DNA of 64,000 nt. Source: Maritalea mobilis. GTDB taxonomy: Bacteria; Pseudomonadota; Alphaproteobacteria; Rhodobacterales; Rhodobacteraceae. Position 1 is the stretch's first letter. Every line of letters begins with the position of its first letter. The notes under the pieces are model-generated. The model was not told the origin of the DNA. It did not search any database and saw only the letters and a program-made list of their open reading frames with translations. This document shows, in pieces, positions 38,263 to 47,200 of this stretch. The DNA is taken from NCBI RefSeq assembly GCF_019800885.1, contig NZ_JAHVKE010000002.1, forward strand, positions 1 to 64,000. Direction: 5' to 3'. Position numbers and translations under genes: made by a program.

Positions 38263-38654
38263 GAGGACCTGTCAGCGTGTCATGCGCCAAGGATTTAAGG
38301 CAAAATCCTTTAGATTTCGTAAATGATCGGGTCGGGTTGGTCGCCCGCCCCGGAAAAGCCCGTGGCATAAATGTCGCAGCCGGCCAGCGCTTGTCGCAGG
38401 GGCAATGCAACCCAATCGCTCCGGCCACGTTGCACCTCTATGTGTGAACCATGGCTTCGGTCTGAGTCGATTCCGTTCGTCAGGACCCGCATGTGTTGCC
38501 AATATGACGACACGTTCGGAATCCTGCTGCGCGCGAATTTCAAGCGGCGTTGCAATCGTAAGGCATTGCTGCTTAAACACGGATACGAGGTACAGTCTTG
38601 GGTGCCCTGAACCTGTGCATGTCGCGCAAAAAGGGGCGTATCTTGGAGGATACT
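38263..38654. other. 392-base stretch between CAP protein and small exported protein
   Basis: The region is less GC-biased than its surroundings. The only coding candidate is the 60-residue minus-strand frame at 38310-38492. The last 100 bases before 38655 must hold the promoter of the small exported protein. No clear -35/-10 pair, tRNA or repeat was seen. Confidence 0.5.
38310..38492 (-). CDS. Possible small protein (60 aa)
   Basis: Minus-strand frame from ATG 38492 to TAA 38310. The product contains SHGSHIEVQRGRSDWVALPL and later CDIYATGFSGAGDQPDPIIY, a globular-looking sequence without low complexity. It lies 47 bases upstream of the CAP gene in the same direction. The weak point is the lack of a clear Shine-Dalgarno site before ATG 38492 and the mixed third-position GC. 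No family was recognised. Confidence 0.35.
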   Translation of the reverse strand: MRVLTNGIDSDRSHGSHIEVQRGRSDWVALPLRQALAGCDIYATGFSGAGDQPDPIIYEI

Positions 38655-38840
38655 ATGAAGAAACTCGCTCTCGCTGCTGCTCTGTCGGTCGTCGCCACTG
38701 GTGCGTTCGCCGGCGGCTACGTTGAACCGACCGTTGTTGAGCCCGTCGTGATCGTTGAAGACACGTCCAGCTCGGCAGGCGGCATCATCGTTCCGGTGAT
38801 CGCTCTGATCCTGATCGCAGCTGCTCTGCACCACAACTGA
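38655..38840 (+). CDS. Small exported or membrane protein (61 aa)
   Basis: Starts at ATG 38655 with a GGAGGA site four to five bases upstream. A signal peptide (MKKLALAAALSVVATGAFAG) is followed by a short Val/Glu-rich piece (YVEPTVVEPVVIVEDTSSSA) and a hydrophobic C-terminal helix (GIIVPVIALILIAAALHH). The mature product would thus be a tiny membrane-anchored peptide of about 40 residues. A strong terminator follows at once, so it is a one-gene unit, perhaps well expressed. Function unknown. Confidence 0.8.
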   Translation: MKKLALAAALSVVATGAFAGGYVEPTVVEPVVIVEDTSSSAGGIIVPVIALILIAAALHHN

Positions 38841-38863
38841 TCCCAACGGATCAGACGTGATTG

Positions 38864-38902
38864 GAAAGGCGGGTCGCTTCGGCGGGCCGCCTTTTCTCTT
38901 TT
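38864..38902 (+). terminator. Rho-independent terminator of the small exported protein gene
   Basis: AAGGCGG pairs with CCGCCTT across gtcgcttcggcggg, followed by TTTTCTCTTTT on the plus strand. It lies 24 bases after the stop at 38840. Confidence 0.85.
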
Positions 38903-38934
38903 CAGGATCGTGCAGATGCACGGCGTCCCCATGA

Positions 38935-38962
38935 AAAAGCCGCCCCTCGCAGGGCGGCTTTT
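38935..38962 (-). terminator. Rho-independent terminator of rlmN (bidirectional shape)
   Basis: AAAAGCCGCCC and GGGCGGCTTTT form a perfect 11-base stem with a six-base loop. The minus strand continues into TTTTTC after the stem, 21 bases after the rlmN stop, so it mainly ends rlmN. Confidence 0.85.
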
Positions 38963-38982
38963 CGCTGTCTGGGTGGATATTG

Positions 38983-40164
38983 TCAGATGCCGGTTTCGGC
39001 CTCGATCTCGGCCTTGGACTTGCGGCCGCGTTCGGTGGCAGATTTCAACTGCCCGCAGGCGGCCATGATATCTTCGCCGCGCGGGGTGCGGATCGGGCTG
39101 GCGTAGCCGGCCTTGTAGATGATGTCGGCGAATTTCTCGATCCGGTCCCAGTCCGAGCGCTGGTAGGGCGCGCCGGGCCATTCGTTGAAGGGGATCAGGT
39201 TGATCTTGGCCGGAATGCCCGCGATCAGCTTGACCAGGCGGCGCGCATCCTCGTCGCTGTCGTTCACATCCTTCAGCATCACGTATTCGAAGGTGATCCG
39301 CTCGGAATTGGATGCCTTGGGATACTCGCGCAGCGCCTCCAGCAGCTTCTTGATTCGCCACTTCTTGTTGATCGGCACGAGGACATCGCGCACCTCGTCC
39401 GTCGTGGCGTGGAAGGACACGGCCAGCATGCAGCCGATCTCTTCGGCGGTCTTGGCGATCGCGGGTACGACGCCCGAAGTGGACAGCGTGATGCGGCGGC
39501 GGGAAATGGCGATGCCTTCGCCGTCCATCGCGATCTTCATCGCGTCGCGCACGTTCTCGAAATTGTAGAGCGGCTCACCCATGCCCATCAGCACGATGTT
39601 CGAGATCAGGCGCGGGCGTTCGCCCGAGCCCTCCCCGGGGCGGGGCCATTCATCGAGGTCGTCGCGGGCCACCATGACCTGGCCGATCACCTCGCCCGCG
39701 GTCAGGTTGCGGACCAGTTTCTGCGTGCCGGTGTGGCAGAAGGTGCAGGTCAGCGTGCAGCCCACTTGCGACGAGATACACAGCGTGCCGCGATCTTCCT
39801 CGGGGATGTAGACAACCTCGACCTCGTGGCCGCCGGCGATGCGCATCAGGTATTTGCGCGTGCCATCCAGGCTGACCTGTTTCGAGACGATCTCGGGCAC
39901 CGCGATGGTGAAATGCTCATCGAGCTGCGCGCGATAGTCCTTGGACAGGTTCGTCATTGCGCCGAACTCGCGCGCGCCCTTCTGGTAGATCCATTGCCAG
40001 ATCTGCCCGGTGCGCATGCGCGCCTGTTTCTCGGGGGTGCCTGCGGCGATCAGGGCATCGCGCAGCCCCTCGCGGGTCAGGCCCACGAGGTTCAGTTTGC
40101 CGCCCTCGGGCAGCTTGCGCGGAATGGTCAGAACATCCTGCGTGACAGGGGCGCTGGCGGTCAT
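38983..40164 (-). CDS. rlmN: 23S rRNA (adenine-2503-C2) / tRNA-37 methyltransferase, radical SAM
   Basis: Methylates C2 of A2503 in 23S rRNA and A37 in some tRNAs, aiding translation accuracy. The 393 residues show the radical-SAM cluster [13 protein letters not shown] (CxxxCxxC), the preceding CISSQVGC, and [12 protein letters not shown] further on. The methyl-carrying cysteine is expected near the C-terminus ([10 protein letters not shown]). ATG 40164 is the start. A strong terminator follows the gene, and the IalB-like gene lies 67 bases upstream on the same strand. Confidence 0.96.
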   Translation of the reverse strand: MTASAPVTQDVLTIPRKLPEGGKLNLVGLTREGLRDALIAAGTPEKQARMRTGQIWQWIYQKGAREFGAMTNLSKDYRAQLDEHFTIAVPEIVSKQVSLDGTRKYLMRIAGGHEVEVVYIPEEDRGTLCISSQVGCTLTCTFCHTGTQKLVRNLTAGEVIGQVMVARDDLDEWPRPGEGSGERPRLISNIVLMGMGEPLYNFENVRDAMKIAMDGEGIAISRRRITLSTSGVVPAIAKTAEEIGCMLAVSFHATTDEVRDVLVPINKKWRIKKLLEALREYPKASNSERITFEYVMLKDVNDSDEDARRLVKLIAGIPAKINLIPFNEWPGAPYQRSDWDRIEKFADIIYKAGYASPIRTPRGEDIMAACGQLKSATERGRKSKAEIEAETGI

Positions 40165-40231
40165 CGGTCAGAATCCTCGGATAAGGTCGAGGGTCACATA
40201 TAGAGGCCGCCGCGTTTTCGCAAACCCGAGC

Positions 40232-40762
40232 TTAGCCCGAACAGCGCGCCTCGGCATCCTCGACGGCGGCGGTGAAACCCATGAGCGAGAAGGTGTCCTG
40301 GGTCTGGGTGCCCCGGCTGGAGCGCGCGGTCAGGACGGCGTCGGCGCCGCGCTTCATCGCGGTGATGATGCGCTGGTCATCCTGCGGGGACGCGGCCCAG
40401 GCCATTTCACCATCGGTGAACAGCTCGAAGGTCGAATCGCCGATCTGCATCGTGACGGTGGAGCCGTCGGCAAAGGGGTAGCCACCGGTGAACGAAACCT
40501 CGCCCAGACGATCCTGGCCGGGCCAGAAGCTGACGAACATCAGGATCTCGCCGCGGCGCACCGAGACTTCGCGCCCGTCGCGGGTGTTCAGGGTCTCGCG
40601 CGGGGTGGACACGACCCAGCACTGGGTCGGATCGTCTTCGACGAAAACGCTCCAATCCGTCTCGGCAGCCACACGGTTCGAGGATTCTTCTTCTTGCGCC
40701 AGTGCCGCCCCGCCAAACGTAAGCGCCGCCGCCGCAACCATGCCGACAATGGTATTCTTCAT
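40232..40762 (-). CDS. Invasion-associated locus B (IalB)-family protein
   Basis: A 176-residue exported protein. The signal peptide is about 1-22 (MKNTIVGMVAAAALTFGGAALA-Q). The IalB domain follows: TDWSVFVEDDPTQCWVVSTPRETLNTRDG, MFVSFWPGQDRLGEVSFTGGYPFADGS and a closing cysteine. IalB-like proteins are common in free-living Alphaproteobacteria and are periplasmic; the name comes from a Bartonella locus and does not imply virulence here. Start ATG 40762 begins the signal sequence. Confidence 0.85.
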   Translation of the reverse strand: MKNTIVGMVAAAALTFGGAALAQEEESSNRVAAETDWSVFVEDDPTQCWVVSTPRETLNTRDGREVSVRRGEILMFVSFWPGQDRLGEVSFTGGYPFADGSTVTMQIGDSTFELFTDGEMAWAASPQDDQRIITAMKRGADAVLTARSSRGTQTQDTFSLMGFTAAVEDAEARCSG

Positions 40763-40942
40763 GACCACGAGAGCCTCCAGCCCCTTCTCTGCCTCTGGCG
40801 CGCGCAAGGTTTTTGGTTCAGGACTAACCCGGTCACGCGCCTTATCCACAGGATGAACATAGGGGATTGCGCGGATTTGAGAAAGACCCGGCGGCGGAAA
40901 TTCGCCGTTCTGTGAACGCCAGCTGACAAGAGGGACACGCGC

Positions 40943-41965
40943 ATGATGGAACGAGCCAATACGGACGCCGCGGAACTGGTGGAAATCTGGCGCGGGCCGT
41001 TCCACGAAGGCACCCATCGCGGCCATGTCGCGATCTGGCATCACGACACCGGGTTGGTGGCCAGTTGGGGCGATGCAGAGGCCGTGATCCTGCCGCGCAG
41101 CGCCTGCAAGATGATCCAGGCCTTGCCGCTGCTCGAAAGCGGTGCGGCGCGCGAGGCGGGCCTGAGCGAACGGCAGCTTGCTCTGGCCTGCGCCTCGCAC
41201 CAGGGGGCGGCGGTGCATCGCGGCATGGTCGAAGACTGGCTGGGCGATCTGGGGTTGGGCGAGGGCGCGCTGCGCTGCGGCTGCCAGTGGCCCAACGACA
41301 TCGAAGAACGCGACCGCCTGATTCGCGCCCATGACGGGCCGAACCAGATGCACAACAACTGCTCGGGCAAGCATTCCGGCTTTCTGACAGTGGCCAAGCA
41401 TCTGAAGGCCGGGCCGGAATACCTTGAGATCGACCACCCCGTTCAGGTCGCCGTGCGCACCGCCTTCGAAGAGGTGACGGGCGAGGACAGTCCCGGTTAC
41501 GGCATCGACGGGTGCTCGGCCCCGAATTTCGCGACGCGGCTCAAGGCCTTTGCCAAGGCGCTTGCGGCCTATGCGGCGGCGGGCGCGGGCGGCGGGGTGC
41601 GCGACGAGGCGATGGTGACTCTGCGCACGGCGATGGCCGCCCACCCCGAACTGGTCGCGGGCGAAGGGCGCGCCTGTACCCGGCTGATGCAGGCGATGGG
41701 CGGGCGTGCCACCATCAAGACCGGGGCCGAGGCGGTCTTTGCCGCCATCATCCCCGAGCGGCGCATGGGCGTCGCGGTCAAGATCGAGGATGGCGGCACA
41801 CGCGCCTCGGAGGCCGTGATCACGCAAATCCTGATCGCGATGGGCGTACTGGACCCCGAACACCCCGAGGCCGTGGCCTTTGCGCACGGGCCGATCCGCA
41901 ACTGGCGGGGCATCGAAACCGGCTTCATCAAGGTCAGTGACGATCTTGCGCGCTGGCGGCCCTAG
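40943..41965 (+). CDS. Asparaginase (rhizobial AsnA/type III family)
   Basis: Hydrolyses asparagine to aspartate and ammonia. The 340 residues match the asparaginase family of rhizobial type, unlike the E. coli enzymes: LVEIWRGPFHEGTHRGHVAI at the start, ILPRSACKMIQALPLLESGA with the active Ser-x-x-Lys, and PNQMHNNCSGKHSGFL with another nucleophile region. YGIDGCSAPNF is a further signature. ATG 40943 and 40946 are both possible. The stop overlaps the end of the convergent kinase gene by four bases. Confidence 0.88.
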   Translation: MMERANTDAAELVEIWRGPFHEGTHRGHVAIWHHDTGLVASWGDAEAVILPRSACKMIQALPLLESGAAREAGLSERQLALACASHQGAAVHRGMVEDWLGDLGLGEGALRCGCQWPNDIEERDRLIRAHDGPNQMHNNCSGKHSGFLTVAKHLKAGPEYLEIDHPVQVAVRTAFEEVTGEDSPGYGIDGCSAPNFATRLKAFAKALAAYAAAGAGGGVRDEAMVTLRTAMAAHPELVAGEGRACTRLMQAMGGRATIKTGAEAVFAAIIPERRMGVAVKIEDGGTRASEAVITQILIAMGVLDPEHPEAVAFAHGPIRNWRGIETGFIKVSDDLARWRP

Positions 41966-44115
41966 GGCGGCGTGACCGGGGTGCAGCCCGGCGGCAGGTG
42001 CGCGGCGATGTTGGACAGCAGCACCTCTTTCCTGAGCGGCTTGGTCATGTAGCCGTCGAGACCGCTGGCAAGGATGCGCTGGCGGTCTTCGTCGAGGGCA
42101 TGGGCCGTCATGGCGATGATCGGGACGGGCCGGGCGCCCCGGCTTGCCTCGATCTCGCGAATGCGCCTGGTTGCCTCGGTCCCGTCCATGCCGGGCATGG
42201 AGATGTCGGTGAGAATCAGGTCAGGCGGGTCCGATTGATACGCGGCCACAAGCGCGGCCCCGTCATTCACCATCGTCAGGTCCAGATCGCAGGTTTTCAG
42301 CAGGGCGCGCAGGACCATCTGGTTGGTCTTGTTATCCTCGGCCGCAAGCACGCGGAGGCGGCGGTTTGGCACTGGTGCTTGGATCGAAGTCTCGGGCGAA
42401 GGGGCCATCGTGAGCATGGCCGCGAGATCGCCCAATGAGATCGACGCCTCGAGCGGGGTCAGCCAGTCAGGCAGAGCGGGCGTGGGTCCGGTCACGAGGC
42501 ACGCGGTCAGGCCCGACATGCCCGCCGCTTGCAGGGCAGCCCGTGTTTTGGGCGGATCGCCGGGCGGCTGCGTCCAGATGAATGCCGATGCACCGGCGCA
42601 TTCGTCAGCGGGCGGCAGGGATGACACGTGGTGCATGTCGGCCCTGAGCCGCGCCAGCTTTGCGCCGATTGCATGCGCAACCTCTCCACCGTCGCCGACG
42701 AGGTAGACGGGGCCGGTTCCGTCGGGCAGAGGCGGCACCGGGTCGCCGACCGCCTTGGGGTCGACATCGAAACTGATGCGGAACCCGAAGGCAGAGCCTT
42801 GGCAAAGGGTCGAGTCCAGCCACATCTCGCCCCCCATCATCTTCACCAGCCGGTAAGAGATCGCGAGGCCAAGGCCCGTGCCGTCATGGCGGCGGTTGGC
42901 CTGATCCTCGACCTGGTTGAATTCTCCGAACACGTGCTTCTGCATGTCGGGCGCGATGCCGATGCCGGTATCCTCGACCACCACGCGCAGGGTCAGATGA
43001 CTGGGGCTGGTTCCGGCGGGCGGTGGCGGGTCGCCCACGACGCGCACGATCACATGCCCGGCCTCGGTGAACTTCACCGCGTTACCGATCAGGTTCGTCA
43101 GCACCTGCCGCACGCGCCCGCGATCCCCGATGATGCGGTCGGGCAGGAACAGGTCATAGTCGAGCCGAAGATCCAGATCGCGCCCCGCGATCGTGGGGCG
43201 CAGCAGGCGGAAGATCTCGTAGATCATCGCGGGCAGGTCGAAGGCGTCACGATGCAGCACCATCTTGCCCGCCTCGATCTTCGAGTAGTCGAGAATGTCG
43301 TTGATGATCACGAGAAGCGCCTCGCCGGAATTGCGAATCGTCTCGGCGTAAAGCGCCTGCTCCTCGGTCAGACCGGTTTCGCGCAGCATCTCGGCCATCG
43401 AGACGACGCCGTTCATCGGTGTCCGGATTTCGTGGCTCATATTGGCGAGGAAGGCCGATTTCGCGCGGCTGGCGGCAAGGGCGGCATCGCGCGCCTCGCG
43501 CAGGGCCTGCTCGCGTTCAATGGTGCGCGTGATGTCGAGGCCAAGGCAAACCGTGTCGCCCTGCGGCGTGCGCTTGTCGATCAGGCGGATGAAGGTGCCG
43601 TTGAAAAGCCGGATATCCTCTTGCGGAATCGGGGCGCTTTCCCACCGCGCCAGCATCCGGTCGATCCAGTCATCCGGCCCCTCGCCCTGCAAATCAACGA
43701 TCCCCTCATCGGTCGCGATGCGCAGGATCGCCTCGTAGGAGGCGCCGGGCGCGACATCGGTCATCCCGTCGAACGGGGCCAGCCATGCCGGGTTGGCAAT
43801 GACGAGCCGGCAATCGGCGTCGAAAATGGCGAATCCATCCTCGGCGGCGGTCAGGGCATCCCACAGCCGCCGCTCGGCCAGAACGGCGCGGTCAGTGGCG
43901 ATATCAAGCGCGGCAGCGGCCTCTTCGCTTTGGCCGCGCAAGGCGGCGTTTTCCTCGCGCTGCTCGATGATCTGGTGAGACAGGGCGTGCGCGTGTTCGG
44001 CCAGCTTGCGGTTGGCGGAATACAGTTCCTCGGACCGCAGGGCGAGCAGGCGCTCGGCCTGAAGGCGCGCCCGGCGTTCCTGCGCGAGCCTGTCATCAAT
44101 GCCGCCAAACCCCAT
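41962..44115 (-). CDS. Hybrid sensor histidine kinase with C-terminal receiver domain
   Basis: A 717-residue cytoplasmic-looking kinase without membrane segments. Domain order: coiled coil (about 5-60), PAS-like domain (about 75-190, WDALTAAEDGFAIFDADCRLVIANPAW), HisKA with the phosphorylated His228 in NMSHEIRTPMNG, HATPase (N, G1 and G2 boxes; LTNLIGNAVKFTEAG, DTGIGIAPDM, GTGLGLAISYRLVKMMGG), a degenerate receiver-like piece, and a real receiver with Asp637 in LTDISMPGMDG. ATG 44115 follows a GGAAGAG site; ATG 44154 would add 13 residues. No response regulator is adjacent, so the output is unknown. Confidence 0.9.
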   Translation of the reverse strand: MGFGGIDDRLAQERRARLQAERLLALRSEELYSANRKLAEHAHALSHQIIEQREENAALRGQSEEAAAALDIATDRAVLAERRLWDALTAAEDGFAIFDADCRLVIANPAWLAPFDGMTDVAPGASYEAILRIATDEGIVDLQGEGPDDWIDRMLARWESAPIPQEDIRLFNGTFIRLIDKRTPQGDTVCLGLDITRTIEREQALREARDAALAASRAKSAFLANMSHEIRTPMNGVVSMAEMLRETGLTEEQALYAETIRNSGEALLVIINDILDYSKIEAGKMVLHRDAFDLPAMIYEIFRLLRPTIAGRDLDLRLDYDLFLPDRIIGDRGRVRQVLTNLIGNAVKFTEAGHVIVRVVGDPPPPAGTSPSHLTLRVVVEDTGIGIAPDMQKHVFGEFNQVEDQANRRHDGTGLGLAISYRLVKMMGGEMWLDSTLCQGSAFGFRISFDVDPKAVGDPVPPLPDGTGPVYLVGDGGEVAHAIGAKLARLRADMHHVSSLPPADECAGASAFIWTQPPGDPPKTRAALQAAGMSGLTACLVTGPTPALPDWLTPLEASISLGDLAAMLTMAPSPETSIQAPVPNRRLRVLAAEDNKTNQMVLRALLKTCDLDLTMVNDGAALVAAYQSDPPDLILTDISMPGMDGTEATRRIREIEASRGARPVPIIAMTAHALDEDRQRILASGLDGYMTKPLRKEVLLSNIAAHLPPGCTPVTPP

Positions 44116-44283
44116 CGCTCTTCCGTCAGTCGCCCCTGCACGCGCGGGCAGCATGGCGCGGACAGGCTGAAGAATCGGTTAAGGGGTAAGGATGTCCTGA
44201 CCCTGACCGGGCGAATCGTGGACTCGGGGATCACCGCTATGGCACGCTGAGCCTTATTTGATTGCGTTTCCCGCGAGGATCAT

Positions 44284-47200
44284 ATGCGAGCCCTTGTTGC
44301 CCTGCTGTTTGGTGCGGGGCTGATCGCGCCGCTTTCCGCCACCGCCCAAGAGGTCGTTCCCGACCGCTACCTGTCGATTGCGCGCGACGTGGATCTGCCC
44401 GGAAACGACCTTCGCCCGCTGTTCGACACGACGCTGGAGGCCTGTTCAGCCGCCTGCCGCGCCGACCCCGATTGCGTCGCCTTCACCTTCAACAGCCGCA
44501 ACGACAGCTGCTTTCCGAAATCCGCCGCAGGCGATAGCGAAGACTATAGCGGTGCGTTCTCGGGGGTATTCCGTCCCACAGATGCGGGCGTTTTGGCGCG
44601 GTTGGAGGACCGGATCGGGCAGCTTAGCTTCCTGCGGGAAAGCGATTTCGAGCTTGCCCGCGAGCAGGCGCTGGACATGGCGCGGGCGCATTACGGCGGG
44701 GCGTTTCCGGCCAGCGATTGGCGCGACGTGTCGCAGCGTGAGGAGGCGGATGGCAACCTTGTCGGCGCGATGCGCCTGATGGGGGCCGGGATCACGCGCG
44801 GGGATCTTGCCGCCGACTGGACCGATTACGCGCGGCTTCTTCTGGCCATCGAAACGGAGGATCGCGGCCGCCAGCGGGAATACCGCCGCGCGGCCCTGCG
44901 CGCCGCCACCAATGCCGCGCTGCGGGCTGCACCGGGCGAGGACCTGGCCCGCGCCGCGACGATTCTTGCGCAATCGCTGGAAGAGCAAGGTCGCGGGCGC
45001 GACGCCATCCCGGCCCTGCGCCTTGCCATCGCCGAGGCCCCCACCCCCGCGCGGGAAGAGGCGCTGGACCGGGTCCTTGGGCTTTACGGGTTTCGCGTCA
45101 CCGACACCCGGGTCGAGGCCGAGGCCGAGTTTCCGCGCATCTGCGCCATCTTCTCGGAACCGCTGGCACCGGGCGGCGTGCTGTTTGACGATTTCCTGCA
45201 AACGACCGAGGACGGATTGGCCGTCGAGGCCGAGGACCGGCAATTCTGCATCACCGGGGTCAGCCACGGCTCGCGCTATGAATTCACCCTGCGCGCGGAC
45301 CTTCCCGCCGCGTCGGGCGAGGTTCTGCGCGCGCCGGTGACCTTGCGCCAATACGTGCGCGACCGGCAGCCGAGCGTCCGTTTCGCGGGCCGCGCCTATA
45401 TCCTGCCGGCCAGCGCGGGGGGCACCATTCCACTGGTCGCGGTGAATACCGATCTTGTCGACCTGCGACTTTACCACGTGTCCGACCGCAACATCCTGCG
45501 CACCTTGCAGACCCAGTATTTCGGGCGTCCGCTGGCCGATTGGGAACTGACCCGTTTCGCCGAGGAGATCGGGGAAGAGATCTGGCAAGGCGAGGCCGAG
45601 GTCGCGATGGAACAGAACCGCTCGGTCACCACGCGCCTGCCCATCGGGGAGGTGCTGGACGGGCGCGAACCGGGTCTTTACGCGCTGGAGGCCTCTGTCG
45701 GCGGAGCGGGGACGCGCTCGGACAGCGCGACGCAGTGGTTCCTTGTCAGCGACCTTGGCGTCACCACCTTGCTCGGGGCCGACGGGGTGCATGTGATCGT
45801 GCGATCGCTGGAAACGGCAGGCCCACGCGCGGGCGTGTCCGTCTCGCTGGTGTCGGCCTCGAACCGGTTGCTGGGCGAGGTCACGACCGATGCCGATGGT
45901 TATGCGCATTTCGACGCCGGGCTGGCCCGCGGAGAGGCGGGCGCAGCACCGGCCATGGTCAGCCTGCGCGACGGGGAAAGCGACTTCGCCTTCCTCAGTC
46001 TGCGCGAGGCCGAGTTCGACCTGAGTGACCGCGGCGTCGAGGGGCGCGAACCCGCCGGCGCGATCGACCTTTTCCTGACGACCGAGCGTGGCGCTTACCG
46101 CGCGGGCGAGACGATCCATGCGACCGCGCTGGCGCGCGACGGCCGGGCCGGGGCAGTGACGGACCTGCCGCTGACCGCGATCCTGAACCGGGCGGATGGC
46201 GTGGAATATGCCCGCCAGTTGATCGAAGAGGTCGGCGGCGGGGGCTATGTCTTCGATTTCGATCTGGGCGCGGACGTGCCGCGCGGGACGTGGCGCCTAT
46301 CCGTGCATGCCGACCCTGATGATGCGCCGCTCTCCTCCACCAGCCTGCTGGTCGAGGATTTCCTGCCCGAACGGATCGACGTCGCCCTCGGCATGGACGA
46401 GGGGCCATTCACCCCGGGCGACCGGCCGCGCCTGTCCGTGCAGGCCGATTACCTGTTCGGCGCGCCCGCCAGCGACCTCGAGGTCACGGGTCGCGCCGCC
46501 CTGCGCCCCACCCGCCGCACCGAGGACTTTCCCGGCCACCTCTTCGGGCGTCATGACGACCAGCCCAATGCCGAATTCCCGACGCTCTCCACCACCACGA
46601 CGGGCGATGACGGATCGGCGGCGTTGCGCGTCCCGATCCCTGCCCTGTCAGGTGCCCCGCAGCCCTCGCGCCTGACGGTCACTGCCCAAGTTGCCGAAGC
46701 CTCCGGGCGTCCGGTCGAACGGAGCCTGACACGCGTGGTCCTGCCCGACACGGCGATGATCGGGATCCGGCCGCTATTCGACTCGACCCTGCCCGAGGAG
46801 GCCGAAGCCGAGTTCGACCTGATCGCGGTCGGCGCCGACGCCCTGCCCGTCCGCTGGGTCCTGAACCGGGTCGAGCGGCGCTACCAATGGTATCGCCAGA
46901 ACGGCAACTGGACGTGGGAGCCGATCACCACGCGCAGCCGGATCGCGACGGGCGAAACCACGCTTGGCGACACGCCCGAGCGCCTGGCCCTGCCCGTCGA
47001 TTGGGGCAGCTACGAGTTGCGCGTGGAAAGCGATGCCAGCGGCTATGCCGTCACGTCGGTTGGCTTCGACGCCGGCTGGTACGGGGCCGAGGGGGCCACC
47101 GACACGCCCGATGTCCTCGAGGTATCGCTCGATGCCGAAAGCTACAGCGCGGGCGACACCGCGACGCTGCGCATCGTGCCACGGCAGGGCGGCGTGGCGC

